Shown here piece by piece: positions 17,677 to 27,160 of a stretch of 64,000 nt of DNA. Source of the stretch: Komagataeibacter medellinensis NBRC 3288 (GTDB lineage Bacteria > Pseudomonadota > Alphaproteobacteria > Acetobacterales > Acetobacteraceae); NCBI RefSeq assembly GCF_000182745.2, contig NC_016027.1, positions 2,951,001 to 3,015,000 on the forward strand, given 5' to 3'. Under the pieces are notes generated by a model. That model made no database searches and was not told where the DNA came from. It was given only the letters and a program-made list of their open reading frames with translations. Numbering within the stretch: position 1 is the stretch's first letter; each line of letters begins with the position of its first letter. The position numbers and the translations under genes were made by a program.

Positions 17677-19644
17677 ATGGTGACGCAATCCTCCGGCAGC
17701 CGTTCTCTTGCCACATGTCTGCGCCTGATGCGGACCATAGCGCTCAACTGCACCCTTGATGTGATCATGGGGGCTCTGGCGGCCATGGGGGCGGTTGGCC
17801 TGTGCGGGTACATACCCGCCGCGTGGCCGCTATGGCGGGTAGCGGTGCTGGGTATGGCGTGCATTGCGGCGGGGGGGATGCCGCTGCGCATTTTCGTGCA
17901 GCACTGGCGTTTTGCCGGGCGGTCCGATTTCTGGCAGCTGGGCTGCGCGTGCATGCTGGCCGCCGTGCTGGCCATGGCGGTACTGGTGGTAGCGGGCGGT
18001 CCGGTGCGGTCCGTCCTGCCGTGGTGCGCGGGTTATGGCATGATGGCCTTCGTATGCATGGCGGCCATGCGGGCAGCCTACCAGCACTGGCGGCAGGCCG
18101 GTTCCCGACCGGGTCGGGCAGCCTGTCCCGTGATCGTGCTGGGAAGTGGAGCGGATACCACGCGCTTCCTCAAGCTCATGCCCGCCATGGCGGAGCGTGT
18201 CGTGGGCATGGTGGTGGAAAGTCCGCAGCGCAGACCGGGGCGACGGGTGCGCGGCGTGCCGGTTTTGGGACTGGTGGCGGACCTGCCGCGTATTGTTCCC
18301 GCTGTGGCGCGGGGGGGCGATGTTGTTGTGGTGGTGACGGATGGGAGCTTTCGGGGGGAACGGCTCTCTGCCGTGCTGCGCATGGTGCATGATACCGGTG
18401 CGCGCGTGCGCTGCATGCCCGACCTGTCGTGTATTGCGGCGACACATGCAGGCCCCCTGCATCCGGTCAGACTGGAGGACCTGCTCAACCGCCCGGCGCT
18501 TCAGCCCGATGCGCAGGGCCTGGCGGACCTGCTGGGGGGCAGGCGTATACTGATTACCGGGGCGGGCGGCACGATTGGCAGCGAACTGACCCGCCAGATT
18601 GCCCGCTACAACCCGGCCATGCTGGTGCTGCTGGATGTGGGGGAGTTCGCGCTATGGCAGGTGGACAGGGACCTGGGGGACCAGGCGCCGGACATAAAGC
18701 GCCACATGGTGCTGGCCGATATACGTGATCCCGCGCGTATGGAGCGGGTTTTTGCCCGCTTCAGGCCGGAACTGGTCTTTCATGCAGCCGCCCTAAAACA
18801 CGTACCAATGGTCGAGGAAAACCCGTGCGAGGGCCTGCTGACCAATGTAACCGGCACCCGCATCGTGGCTGATATTGCGGCCCGGCATGGGGTACGGGCC
18901 ATGGTGCTGGTCTCGACGGACAAGGCGGTCAATCCCGCTTCGGTCATGGGCGTGTCCAAGCGGGTGGCGGAAATGTACTGTCAGGCTCTGGACGTGCAGG
19001 CCCGTCACCTGCCGGGCGGGGATGGCATGCGCTGCGTAAGCGTGCGGTTTGGCAATGTCATGGGTTCGACCGGTTCGGTCATTCCGCTGTTTCGCCATCA
19101 GCTTGAGCGTGGTGGCCCCCTTACAGTGACCGACCCGCGCATGGAACGGTATTTCATGACCGTGTCCGAGGCAGTGGGCCTTGTCCTACAGGCCACTGCC
19201 TGTGCCGTGGGGGCGCAGGGAACAGGTCTTGCCGCCCTGCTGCGCCAGGGGGGTATATTCGTACTGGATATGGGTATGCCGGTGCGGATCGTGGACCTGG
19301 CACGCCAGATGATCGTGCTGGCGGGGCTGCGACCGGGGCGTGATGTGGCCATTCGCTTTACCGGCCTGCGGCCGGGCGAGAAGCTGACGGAAGAGCTGTT
19401 TTACAAGAAGGAAATCCTGCAACCCACCGGCTGTCCCGGCTTGCGGATGGCAACGCCGCGTACGGTGGACCTTGCGCAGGTCGCCAATATCATGGATGCA
19501 CTTACAGTGGCATGCCGGGATGGTGATGGCGCGCGTGCGCTGGAACTGGTCCGGAGGCTGGTACCCGAATTTGCCCATAACCTGCATGGCATGGACATGC
19601 CCGGCCCGGCGGGGCAGATCGATGTGGAAAGGAATGCATCATGA
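17677..19644 (+). CDS. CapD/FlaA1-type nucleotide-sugar 4,6-dehydratase, membrane-bound
   Basis: 655-residue WbpM/PglF/CapD-like enzyme, expected to convert UDP-GlcNAc to a UDP-4-keto-6-deoxy sugar. The N-terminal third carries four hydrophobic segments, followed by a first Rossmann-like domain (VLGSGADT near residue 155). The catalytic SDR domain begins with ITGAGGTIGSE near 292. The family's usual MxxxK in place of YxxxK is present as MGVSK, after STDKAVNP. ATG 17677 follows GGGAGAGAG. Its stop overlaps the aminotransferase start (ATGA). Together with the next gene it would make a UDP-4-amino sugar. Confidence 0.9.
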   Translation: MVTQSSGSRSLATCLRLMRTIALNCTLDVIMGALAAMGAVGLCGYIPAAWPLWRVAVLGMACIAAGGMPLRIFVQHWRFAGRSDFWQLGCACMLAAVLAMAVLVVAGGPVRSVLPWCAGYGMMAFVCMAAMRAAYQHWRQAGSRPGRAACPVIVLGSGADTTRFLKLMPAMAERVVGMVVESPQRRPGRRVRGVPVLGLVADLPRIVPAVARGGDVVVVVTDGSFRGERLSAVLRMVHDTGARVRCMPDLSCIAATHAGPLHPVRLEDLLNRPALQPDAQGLADLLGGRRILITGAGGTIGSELTRQIARYNPAMLVLLDVGEFALWQVDRDLGDQAPDIKRHMVLADIRDPARMERVFARFRPELVFHAAALKHVPMVEENPCEGLLTNVTGTRIVADIAARHGVRAMVLVSTDKAVNPASVMGVSKRVAEMYCQALDVQARHLPGGDGMRCVSVRFGNVMGSTGSVIPLFRHQLERGGPLTVTDPRMERYFMTVSEAVGLVLQATACAVGAQGTGLAALLRQGGIFVLDMGMPVRIVDLARQMIVLAGLRPGRDVAIRFTGLRPGEKLTEELFYKKEILQPTGCPGLRMATPRTVDLAQVANIMDALTVACRDGDGARALELVRRLVPEFAHNLHGMDMPGPAGQIDVERNAS

Positions 19645-20780
19645 ATGCTCCGGTGGAAACACCCATAGGTTTTCTGGACCTGCCCCAGCAGCAGAGCCTG
19701 ATTGCCAACGAAATCAGGCAGCGCGTCGATGCGGTCATGCAGCATTGCCGCTTTGTCATGGGGCCGGAAGTGGCCGAACTTGAAGGGCGGCTGGCCACTT
19801 ATAGTGGTGCCGGGCAGTGTGTGGGCGTATCATCGGGTACGGACGCCATACAGATCGTGTTGATGGCTGAGGGAATTGGTGCGGGTGATGCCGTGTTCCT
19901 GCCCGCCTTCACCTATACTGCCACGGCGGAGGTGCCGCTGGTGCTGGGTGCGACACCGGTTTTCGTGGATGTGGACCCCGCGACCTTCCAGATCGACCCC
20001 GCCAGCCTGCGTACCCGCATTGCCGATGTGCGCAAGGCGGGCAAGCTGCGCCCGCGCGCGGTAATCGGGGTGGACCTGTTCGGCCAGCCTGCGCCGTGGG
20101 CGGAATTGCGCGCCATTGCCGCAGAGGAGAAGCTGTTCCTCATGGCCGATTGCGCGCAGGCCTTTGGTGCCACGCTCGATGGGCGCAAGCTGGGGCGTGA
20201 GGCTGTGGCCACCACGCTATCTTTCTTTCCCTCCAAGCCGCTGGGCGCCTATGGCGATGCGGGCGGTATCCTGACTGATGATCCCGAGCGCGCCGAACTC
20301 TATCGCTCGCTGCGCACGCATGGCGAAGGCAAGACCCGCTACGAAGTGCTGCGTACGGGGATGAATGCGCGGCTGGATACGATCCAGGCCGCCATCCTGC
20401 TGGCCAAGCTTGGTGTGTTCGACATCGAACTTGAGCGTCGGCGCGAAATTGCCGCAGCCTACGACAGGGGCCTTGCGGGCCATGTCATACCGCCCGCCCG
20501 CGTGCCGCACAGCAACGGGTCGTGGTCCGTCTATTCTGTGCTGACTGAGGGTGAGGCCGCGCGCACGGCGCTGCAGGAGCGGCTCAAGGGGCATGATATC
20601 GCTTCGGCCATCTACTATCCGCGTCCGCTCCATCTTCAGCCCGCCTACCGTGCCAGCCATGACGGGGCACCCCTGCCTGTGGCTGAGGACCTGTCACGTC
20701 GCATCATGGCGCTGCCGCTGCACCCGGAACTGTCGGACAATGACGTGGGTCGGGTCATTGCGGCCGTGCGTAAAGCCTGA
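19641..20780 (+). CDS. DegT/DnrJ/EryC1/StrS family sugar aminotransferase
   Basis: PLP-dependent aminotransferase that places an amino group on a nucleotide-linked keto sugar, using glutamate. The 379-residue product shows the family's N-terminal FLDLPQQ, SSGTDAIQ, and the PLP-lysine segment SFFPSKPLGAYGDAG near residues 193-207. It overlaps the dehydratase gene by 4 bp (ATGA) and surely acts on its product. The following gene starts 16 bp downstream. The exact sugar (for example a bacillosamine or viosamine type) cannot be read from sequence. Confidence 0.93.
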   Translation: MNAPVETPIGFLDLPQQQSLIANEIRQRVDAVMQHCRFVMGPEVAELEGRLATYSGAGQCVGVSSGTDAIQIVLMAEGIGAGDAVFLPAFTYTATAEVPLVLGATPVFVDVDPATFQIDPASLRTRIADVRKAGKLRPRAVIGVDLFGQPAPWAELRAIAAEEKLFLMADCAQAFGATLDGRKLGREAVATTLSFFPSKPLGAYGDAGGILTDDPERAELYRSLRTHGEGKTRYEVLRTGMNARLDTIQAAILLAKLGVFDIELERRREIAAAYDRGLAGHVIPPARVPHSNGSWSVYSVLTEGEAARTALQERLKGHDIASAIYYPRPLHLQPAYRASHDGAPLPVAEDLSRRIMALPLHPELSDNDVGRVIAAVRKA

Positions 20781-20796
20781 GGGAGACCATACACCA

Positions 20797-21288
20797 ATGA
20801 GACGCGAGACAGCACTGCTGATCGGGTTCCTGTTCATTACAATCGGTACGGCGGCGGGGCTGTGGTACATGGCCATGCCCAATTTCCGCCCGATGAGCTT
20901 TCCCACCATGGCAAGCGGCACCATTTCCATCGGTCCGATGCGCGCGGAGCGCGCGCTGACGCAGGCCCAGGTCCAGGCGCTCAATAACTGGATGAAGGAT
21001 CACACCAAGGGCTGGGGTCCACTGGGCCAGACCCCGCCTTCCAGCGGGGATGCCGTGCTGGAAATGCAGGTGGCTCCCCCAACAGGCCAGCAGCCCGCAG
21101 GGGCGCAGTCGGCTCCCTATCGCATTACGCTGTGGACCGGTATCAGTGCCGCCGACTGGAACAACACCGTGTTCGTGGAGGAAAAGCCGGGTGCCGTCAT
21201 CCGTTTCCACCACTACAAGGACAAGGACTTCAACGTGCTGCGTGACCTGGTCAACCAGTATGACTATCCCCGGTCCGCTTTTCCATGA
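20797..21288 (+). CDS. Membrane-anchored protein of unknown function
   Basis: 163-residue protein with one N-terminal hydrophobic segment (about residues 7-27) and a soluble remainder, probably periplasmic. I recognise no family. The soluble part contains a Gly/Pro-rich stretch, a run of Thr/Ile alternation suggestive of beta-structure, and an FHHYKDKDFN motif near the C-terminus. ATG 20797 has GGGAGA 8-13 nt upstream. It is embedded in the sugar-modification operon, overlapping the HAD gene by 4 bp, so a role linked to polysaccharide export or modification is possible. Confidence 0.75.
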   Translation: MRRETALLIGFLFITIGTAAGLWYMAMPNFRPMSFPTMASGTISIGPMRAERALTQAQVQALNNWMKDHTKGWGPLGQTPPSSGDAVLEMQVAPPTGQQPAGAQSAPYRITLWTGISAADWNNTVFVEEKPGAVIRFHHYKDKDFNVLRDLVNQYDYPRSAFP

Positions 21289-21869
21289 GCCTTGTGCCAC
21301 AAAATACGGCGGGGCTGATCTTTGACTGTGACGGCACGCTGGTCGACAGCCTGCCCATGTACCGCGAGGGCTGGATCACAGCCCTTGAGGACAGCCTGCG
21401 CCAGAACGTGCCGCTGGAATGGTTCCATGGCCATGGCGGCATGTCGGAGCATATGGTGCTCGACATCATAGAGGAAAAGCTGGGCCGTGGCGTAGATCGG
21501 GAAGGGATCATAAACCAGGCACGAACCGGCATGCTCCAGCAGTTGCATGTACTACGTGAGATCACGGTGGTGGCGGACATTGCCCGCCAGTACCATGGCC
21601 GCCTGCCCATGGCGGTGGCGTCCAACGGGTCGCGGCAGATCGTTTCTGCCTGCCTGCGCCATCTTGGGCTGGAGCGGTTGTTTGATGCCATCATCACCAT
21701 AGATGATGTGCAGAATCCCAAGCCCGCGCCCGACATGTTCCTGATGGCGGCGGGTCGGCTGACCCTTGAGCCCCATGCCTGCCTGGTGTTCGAGGACAGT
21801 CGTGAAGGCATGATGGCCGCCACCCGTGCGGGCATGAAGCATATCGATGTGAATACGCTACTGGGCTGA
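21285..21869 (+). CDS. HAD-superfamily phosphatase (beta-phosphoglucomutase-like)
   Basis: 194-residue subfamily IA HAD hydrolase. The nucleophile motif is FDCDGTLVDS near residue 15; the conserved Lys lies in NPKPAPDMF; the acidic motif is FEDSREGM. The cap domain is alpha-helical. Translation is coupled to the preceding gene by an ATGA overlap, making it the last gene of the dehydratase-aminotransferase operon. It may be a sugar phosphatase in that pathway, but the substrate is unknown. Confidence 0.88.
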   Translation: MSLVPQNTAGLIFDCDGTLVDSLPMYREGWITALEDSLRQNVPLEWFHGHGGMSEHMVLDIIEEKLGRGVDREGIINQARTGMLQQLHVLREITVVADIARQYHGRLPMAVASNGSRQIVSACLRHLGLERLFDAIITIDDVQNPKPAPDMFLMAAGRLTLEPHACLVFEDSREGMMAATRAGMKHIDVNTLLG

Positions 21870-21888
21870 GAGAAAAGCCTTGGGAACG

Positions 21889-21973
21889 TAAAGAAATTTT
21901 TGGTGAAGCTTTTTTCAAAAAGCTTTAAAGAACGCCGCCTTTTTGAAAATAAGGCGGCGCCCAAAAGCTTTCA
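21889..21973. repeat. Palindromic intergenic repeat, copy 1
   Basis: One of four related elements in the window. It has an outer arm AAGAAATTTTTGG, a first hairpin AAGCTTTTT/AAAAAGCTT, a second hairpin GCCGCC/GGCGGC with T-run and A-run, and a degenerate closing arm. It lies between the convergent ends of the HAD gene and the AI-2E permease gene. Confidence 0.85.
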
Positions 21974-21989
21974 TTCCCTATCAGTTTTC

Positions 21990-23111
21990 TTACACCCGCT
22001 CATCTTCGTTCAGTTCAGGGGTCGCGCGGTCTGCCATGGCCAGCAGGGCTGCGGTCAGCGGCGAGGCCAGGATCAGTCCCGGAATGCCAAGGATGGTGCC
22101 GAAGATCGTCTGTGACAGGATGGTCAGTCCCGGCGGCATCTGCACGGCGTGGCGCTGGATCAGGGGCGCCATGACATTGCCTTCAAAGAACTGGATGGCG
22201 GCGTAAAGCCCCATTACCATGAATCCCTCCCGCGTGCCCTGCGACAATGCGATCAGCACAGCGGGCACGGCGCCCACGAAGGCACCGATATAGGGGATAA
22301 AGTTGGCAAGTCCGGCCACCACCCCCAACGCCAGCGCCAGCGGCACGCCAATGCACCACAGTCCGATAAAGGACAGCAGGCCCACCACCGTCATGTCCAG
22401 CGCCTGTCCCGCCGTCCAGGCCCACAGGGTGCGCCCTGCTGTAAGCAGCAGTTCGCGCGCTGTCATGCGGTAGGGATGTGGGATCATGCGCAGCATGCCG
22501 TTGACGTAAAGCTCGGGCGAAATGGCGAAATACAGCCCTGCGATCAGGATGACCGCTAGCGTGCCCGCAGCACCGAAGGCGGAAGAGACAAAGCCGGTCA
22601 TGGATCCCGCCAGCGAACCGAACCCGCTTGTGCCCGATGCGGCTTCGTTACCACCCAGCGTTGTGGGCAGGTTGTCCAGGATCATGCGGCCGGTGGTGGA
22701 ATGGCCCATGCTGTCGCGCAGGCTGTGGGCCTGTTCGCTCAGGGCGGTGCGCAGCTTGACCGCCTGTTCCGATATTTCGGGGCCGCTGCTCCAGATCAGG
22801 CCGGTCAGGGCCGCGATCAGCACCACCACCACGGTGCTCAGTGCCAGCCAGTAGGGCATGCGCGTGCGGTGTTCTACAATACCAGCAAGGTTATGCAGGA
22901 TAACCGCCACAAGGGTTGCGGCAAAAATGACCATCAGCACGTCACCCACCACCCAGATCAACATGACCACGATGGTAATGATCAGGGTAAGCCGCAGCAG
23001 GGTATAGATGCGGGCAAGCTGGATGGCGCGAGGATCCTCGGCGTGGTCTTTTTGCCGTGTGTGTCCGGGCTCCGGTGCGGGGGGAGGGACTTCGGGGGAA
23101 GGGAATGTCAT
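21990..23111 (-). CDS. AI-2E family permease (PerM/TqsA-like)
   Basis: 373-residue membrane protein of the AI-2E exporter/UPF0118 family, whose members include TqsA and Na+/H+ antiporters. About eight hydrophobic segments are seen, with the family's C-terminal signatures PYIGAFVGAVPAV, QFFEGNVMAPLIQ and PGLILASPL. A polar Pro-rich N-terminus of about 30 residues comes first. Substrate cannot be inferred. It is divergent from the MFS gene, with about 200 bp between them. Confidence 0.9.
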   Translation of the reverse strand: MTFPSPEVPPPAPEPGHTRQKDHAEDPRAIQLARIYTLLRLTLIITIVVMLIWVVGDVLMVIFAATLVAVILHNLAGIVEHRTRMPYWLALSTVVVVLIAALTGLIWSSGPEISEQAVKLRTALSEQAHSLRDSMGHSTTGRMILDNLPTTLGGNEAASGTSGFGSLAGSMTGFVSSAFGAAGTLAVILIAGLYFAISPELYVNGMLRMIPHPYRMTARELLLTAGRTLWAWTAGQALDMTVVGLLSFIGLWCIGVPLALALGVVAGLANFIPYIGAFVGAVPAVLIALSQGTREGFMVMGLYAAIQFFEGNVMAPLIQRHAVQMPPGLTILSQTIFGTILGIPGLILASPLTAALLAMADRATPELNEDERV

Positions 23112-23309
23112 CTAAATGTCCATATAGTGGGCATGAAACAGGTTGTGTTGCGCGTGAATGCTGGCGCAGATGGAACCATGATAACGTATGGCACGGTGCG
23201 GAGGTCGCATCGTGCCGGAAGATGCCGCCCCATTACGCAATGGCAGGGCCGGGACCGCACTGGCCTGCAAGCCGTAAGCCAATCTTTCCTGCCGCGAAAG
23301 GGCGGAGAT

Positions 23310-24518
23310 GTGAGCAACTTCGACATGCCTCCCGTATCCGCATACAGCCGCCCGATGGTGGGCCGCGCCGAATGGGCGCTGGCCGTGGCCACCTTTGTCA
23401 TTGGCACCGGTGAATTCGCGCTCATGGCCGTGTTGCCGGACATGGCGCGCACGCTTGGCGTATCGGTGCCGGTGGCGGGGCACGTCATAAGCGCCTACGC
23501 ACTGGGCGTGGTGGTGGGGGCGCCACTCATTACCGTTTTCGCGGCCGGCCTGTCGCGGCGCAGGCTGCTGCTGGTGCTGCAAGTGCTGTTCATTATGGGG
23601 AATGCGGCCTCAGTACTCGCACCGGGATACCGGTCACTGGTTTACGCCCGGTTTATGACCGGTCTGCCGCACGGGGCCTTTTATGGCGTGGCTGCTCTGG
23701 TCATGGCCGCCATGACGGACCCCGCGCGCCGGGGGCGGGCCGTGGCCGGTGTGTTCGTGGGGCTTACGGTGGCGCATGTGGTCGGTGTGCCGCTGACGAC
23801 ATGGGGTGGGCAGGTGCTGGGCTGGCGCATGATGTATGGCGTGATCACGCTCATGGGCGTGCTCGCCCTTGGCCTGCTGGCGCGCAGCGTGCCGGAGGTT
23901 GCGGCCGTTCCCGCCAGTTCCCCCCTGCGCGAACTGGGGGTGCTGCGGCGCGGGCAGGTCTGGTTCACGCTGGCAACAGGCGCAATCGGCTTTGGCGGCA
24001 TGTTCTGTATCGGCACCTACATGACCGGGGTGCTGCTTACGGTCACGCATGTTCCCGCTGTGGTGGTGCCGCTGGCGCAGTCGTTATGGGGGGTGGGTAT
24101 GGTGGTGGGCAACATTGCGGGCAGTCGGCTTGTTGACGTGAGCCCCGTTCGGGCGATTGTGGTGATCCTGTTGGGCAGCACGCTCATGGCCTGTCTGTTT
24201 GCGCTGTGCGCGGGCAACATGGTGGCGATCCTGCTGGTGATCAGCCTGATGGGGGGCATTATCGGGCTGCTGCCCGCGTTGCAGGCTCGGCTTATGGATG
24301 TGGCGGCGGATGCGCAGGTGCTGGCCGCCGCCCTGAACCATTCCGCCGTCAATATCGCCAATGCCTTCGGGGCGTGGCTGGGTGGGGCGGTGATTGCGGC
24401 GGGTTACAACATGCAGTTCGTCGGGTGGGCGGCAGCCTGCCTGTCGGCCATGGGGCTTGCGGTATTTGGCCTGGGCATATTGGTCCAGCGCTTCGGGTTG
24501 CGGCGCATGCCGGCCTGA
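23310..24518 (+). CDS. MFS transporter, DHA1 (AraJ-like) family
   Basis: 402-residue drug/sugar-efflux-type permease with twelve hydrophobic helices. The first helix has GTGEFALMAVLP, and the cytoplasmic loop carries RFMTGLPHGAFYG, both typical of the AraJ/SotB group. I place the start at GTG 23310, preceded by AAGGG at 7-nt spacing; ATG 23325 is the alternative. The frame remains open far upstream into the divergent permease gene, which I take as noncoding. Substrate is unknown. Confidence 0.88.
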   Translation: MSNFDMPPVSAYSRPMVGRAEWALAVATFVIGTGEFALMAVLPDMARTLGVSVPVAGHVISAYALGVVVGAPLITVFAAGLSRRRLLLVLQVLFIMGNAASVLAPGYRSLVYARFMTGLPHGAFYGVAALVMAAMTDPARRGRAVAGVFVGLTVAHVVGVPLTTWGGQVLGWRMMYGVITLMGVLALGLLARSVPEVAAVPASSPLRELGVLRRGQVWFTLATGAIGFGGMFCIGTYMTGVLLTVTHVPAVVVPLAQSLWGVGMVVGNIAGSRLVDVSPVRAIVVILLGSTLMACLFALCAGNMVAILLVISLMGGIIGLLPALQARLMDVAADAQVLAAALNHSAVNIANAFGAWLGGAVIAAGYNMQFVGWAAACLSAMGLAVFGLGILVQRFGLRRMPA

Positions 24519-24527
24519 CAGAAAACG

Positions 24528-24590
24528 TAAAGAAGTTTTTGGTGAAGCTTTTTCAAAAAAGGCGGCCCCCAGAACTTTTAGCGTTTTTTA
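24528..24590. repeat. Palindromic intergenic repeat, copy 2 (internally deleted)
   Basis: Begins AGAAGTTTTTGG and ends AGAACTTTTA. The left arm of the first hairpin is joined directly to the right arm of the second (GAAGCTTTTTC then AAAAAAGGCGGC), so about 25 bp are missing compared with the other copies. It lies between the convergent MFS and ABC-F genes. Confidence 0.8.
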
Positions 24591-26474
24591 CTCCATGCTG
24601 GTAGATTCCAGTTCCGTCTCCGCTTCCAGCCAGTCTTCCTCCGCCCGGTCATGTTCACGCGCAATGGCGGCAAGGCGGGTATTGAGTGCTGTCACGTCCT
24701 CGGCGTTGCCGCTTTCATACAGCTTCGGGTCCGCTAGGCGGACTTCCAGTTTCGTGCGTTCGGCCACCAGTTTGGCCATAAGCTGCTCGGCGTCACGGAT
24801 GCGCTTGCGCAGGGGGGCGGTGGCCTTGCGGGCTTCGGCACGTTCGCGGCGGTCGTCGCGTTTGGGGGCGGTAGCCGGGCGCGCGGGATCGTTGTTGGAT
24901 ACCGCGCGGGCACGTTCGGTCAGCCATGTGCGGTATTCCGCCATATCGCCATCAAACGGGCGTACCGTGCCATCGCCCACCAGCCACAGCCGGTCGGCCA
25001 CCAGTTCTACCAGATGCGGGTCATGGCTGATCAGCAGTACGGCCCCTTCAAATTCCGCCAGTGCACGGATCAGCGCATCACGCGCGTCAAGATCAAGGTG
25101 GTTGGTCGGTTCATCAAGGATTAGCAGGTGCGGCGCATCGCGCGTGGCCAATGCCAGCAGAAGGCGTGCCTTCTCGCCACCCGAAAGGTCGCGGGTGGGC
25201 GTTTCCGCGCGTTCCGCATCCAGCCCGAAACGGGCCAGTTGTGCCCGCACGGCAGGCGGCGTGGCACCGGGCAGGGCGCGGGCCATGTGGTCCACCGGGG
25301 TCTCATCGGGGCGCAGTTCCTCGGCCTGGTGCTGGGCAAAATAGCCGACCTTCAGCTTCGGGCTGTGCTGGATCGTGCCGGACTGGGGCTCCAGTCGCCC
25401 CGCCACCAGTTTGGCGAAGGTGGATTTGCCGTTGCCATTGGCACCCAGTAGGGCGATCCGGTCTTCCATGTCGATGCGTAGTGACAGGTTGGACAGGATG
25501 GTGTGGTTCCCATAACCGGCGGAAACCCGATCCATCACCAGCATGGGTGGCGGCAACGGCGAAGGTTCGGGGAAGGAGAAGTGGCTTGGTGTATCTTCCA
25601 CCACGCTGTCGATCTGCGGCAGTTTTTCCAGCGCCTTGATTCGGGCCTGCGCCTGCTTCGCCTTGGTGGCCTTGGCGCGGAAGCGGTCCACGAAGGACTG
25701 CATGTGCGCGCGCTTGGTATTGATGCGTTCGGCCATGCGGGCCTGCTGCAGCGCCTGTTCGGTGCGGATGCGCACGAACTCCTCATACCCGCCTGGCGTC
25801 AGTGTCAGCTTGCCGTGGTCCAGATGGGCGATGGCATCCACCGCGCGGTCCAGCAAGCCCCGGTCGTGACTGACGATCAGGGCCGCGCCCGAAAACCGCG
25901 CCAGCCAGTTTTCCAGCCAGATCGTGGCCTCAAGGTCGAGGTGGTTGGTCGGCTCATCGAGCAAAAGCAGGTCGGGGTTCAGGAACAGTGCCGTGGCAAG
26001 GGCCACGCGCATGCGCCACCCGCCCGAAAAGTCCGAGACCGGGCGGGTCTGTGCCTGCGCATCGAACCCCAGGCCGGACAGGATGGCGGCGGCCCGTGCC
26101 GGTGCGCTGTGGGCGTTGATCGCCAGCAGGCGTTCATGGATATCGGCAATGCGGGCGGGATCGGTCGTGGTTTCGGATTCGCGCAGCAGGTCTGTCCGTT
26201 CCGTATCGCCCGCCAGCACCGTATCAAGCAGCGAGCCAAGACCCGTGGGCGCTTCCTGTCTGATCCGCGCCATGCGTGCGCGTGCTGATATGTGGATCGT
26301 GCCGCCATCGGGGGCGATATCCCCCGCGATTGCGGCCAGAAGCGTTGATTTTCCCGCCCCGTTGCGGCCGACAAGGCCGATCTTGCGGCCCGGATCAATG
26401 CTCAGGCTGGCACCATCAAGCAGGGTACGTCCGGCAATGCGCAGGGTCAGGTCGGATATGACGAGCAGGCTCAC
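24588..26474 (-). CDS. ABC-F family ATPase (YheS/Uup-like)
   Basis: 628-residue soluble protein with two ABC ATPase domains and no membrane segments, as in ABC-F translation factors. Walker A motifs are GRNGAGKS (about residue 37) and GANGNGKS (about 344). The second signature motif is LSGGEKAR; the first is the diverged FSGGWRMR. Both LLLDEPTNHLD-type Walker B motifs are present. The inter-domain linker is basic, and a charged C-terminal coiled coil (about 545-625) resembles YheS. ABC-F proteins act on the ribosome E site; the specific role here is inferred. Confidence 0.93.
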   Translation of the reverse strand: MSLLVISDLTLRIAGRTLLDGASLSIDPGRKIGLVGRNGAGKSTLLAAIAGDIAPDGGTIHISARARMARIRQEAPTGLGSLLDTVLAGDTERTDLLRESETTTDPARIADIHERLLAINAHSAPARAAAILSGLGFDAQAQTRPVSDFSGGWRMRVALATALFLNPDLLLLDEPTNHLDLEATIWLENWLARFSGAALIVSHDRGLLDRAVDAIAHLDHGKLTLTPGGYEEFVRIRTEQALQQARMAERINTKRAHMQSFVDRFRAKATKAKQAQARIKALEKLPQIDSVVEDTPSHFSFPEPSPLPPPMLVMDRVSAGYGNHTILSNLSLRIDMEDRIALLGANGNGKSTFAKLVAGRLEPQSGTIQHSPKLKVGYFAQHQAEELRPDETPVDHMARALPGATPPAVRAQLARFGLDAERAETPTRDLSGGEKARLLLALATRDAPHLLILDEPTNHLDLDARDALIRALAEFEGAVLLISHDPHLVELVADRLWLVGDGTVRPFDGDMAEYRTWLTERARAVSNNDPARPATAPKRDDRRERAEARKATAPLRKRIRDAEQLMAKLVAERTKLEVRLADPKLYESGNAEDVTALNTRLAAIAREHDRAEEDWLEAETELESTSME

Positions 26475-26634
26475 GGGCGGAAAACTCCGGCAATAGGGGG
26501 GACATGGCTGGTTTCGTGCGGGTTGTACCTACCAGTCTGCGGCGATATGCTCTAGATGGCGCTTGTAAGGTGATGTCGGCTTATGTCCAATGCCGCCTCG
26601 TATATTTCAGAACCCGTTTGAAAGGAGCTGTCCC

Positions 26635-27057
26635 ATGGCAGTTGAACGTACCCTCTCGATCATCAAGCCCGATGCGACCCGCCGTAACCTGACCGGCAAG
26701 ATCAATGCCGTGTTCGAAGGCAATGGCCTGCGTATCGTTGCCCAGAAGCGCATCCAGCTGACCAAGGCGACCGCTGGCGCGTTCTATGAAGTGCATAAGG
26801 AGCGTCCGTTCTACAACGACCTCGTGTCCTTCATGATCTCCGGCCCGGTCGTGGTGCAGGTGCTTGAAGGTGAAGGCGCCGTGCTGAAGAATCGCGAAGT
26901 GATGGGCGCGACCGACCCCAAGAAGGCCGAAGCCCACACCATTCGTGCGCAGTTTGCCGAAAGCATCGAAGCAAACTCCGTCCACGGTTCCGACAGCCTT
27001 GAGAACGCGAAGAACGAAATTTCCTTCTTCTTCGCCGGCACCGAGATCCTGCCCTGA
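26635..27057 (+). CDS. ndk: Nucleoside diphosphate kinase
   Basis: 140-residue housekeeping enzyme that moves the gamma phosphate between nucleoside triphosphates and diphosphates. The N-terminus [15 protein letters not shown] and the active-site region HGSDSLENA (catalytic His near 117) are diagnostic. ATG 26635 has an AAAGGAG ribosome-binding site. Monocistronic, with its own terminator; divergent from the ABC-F gene. Confidence 0.98.
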   Translation: MAVERTLSIIKPDATRRNLTGKINAVFEGNGLRIVAQKRIQLTKATAGAFYEVHKERPFYNDLVSFMISGPVVVQVLEGEGAVLKNREVMGATDPKKAEAHTIRAQFAESIEANSVHGSDSLENAKNEISFFFAGTEILP

Positions 27058-27100
27058 TCCTTATGGGTCATGGTGGCGGGGCGTTTGTCCCCGCCAATGG

Positions 27101-27128
27101 AAAAGCCGGCCTTCGGGCCGGCTTTTTT
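27101..27128 (+). terminator. Intrinsic terminator of ndk
   Basis: Stem AAAAGCCGGCC / GGCCGGCTTTT with a TTCG tetraloop, followed by further T, about 45 bp after the stop codon. Confidence 0.95.
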
Positions 27129-27160
27129 CATGTTCGGGGTCCGTCTGTAAAAAGCCGACA

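Noticed and set aside
22701-23309. Long in-frame upstream extension of the MFS gene
   Set aside because: It overlaps the divergent AI-2E permease gene, is His/Gln-rich and has no MFS homology. The permease starts near 23310.
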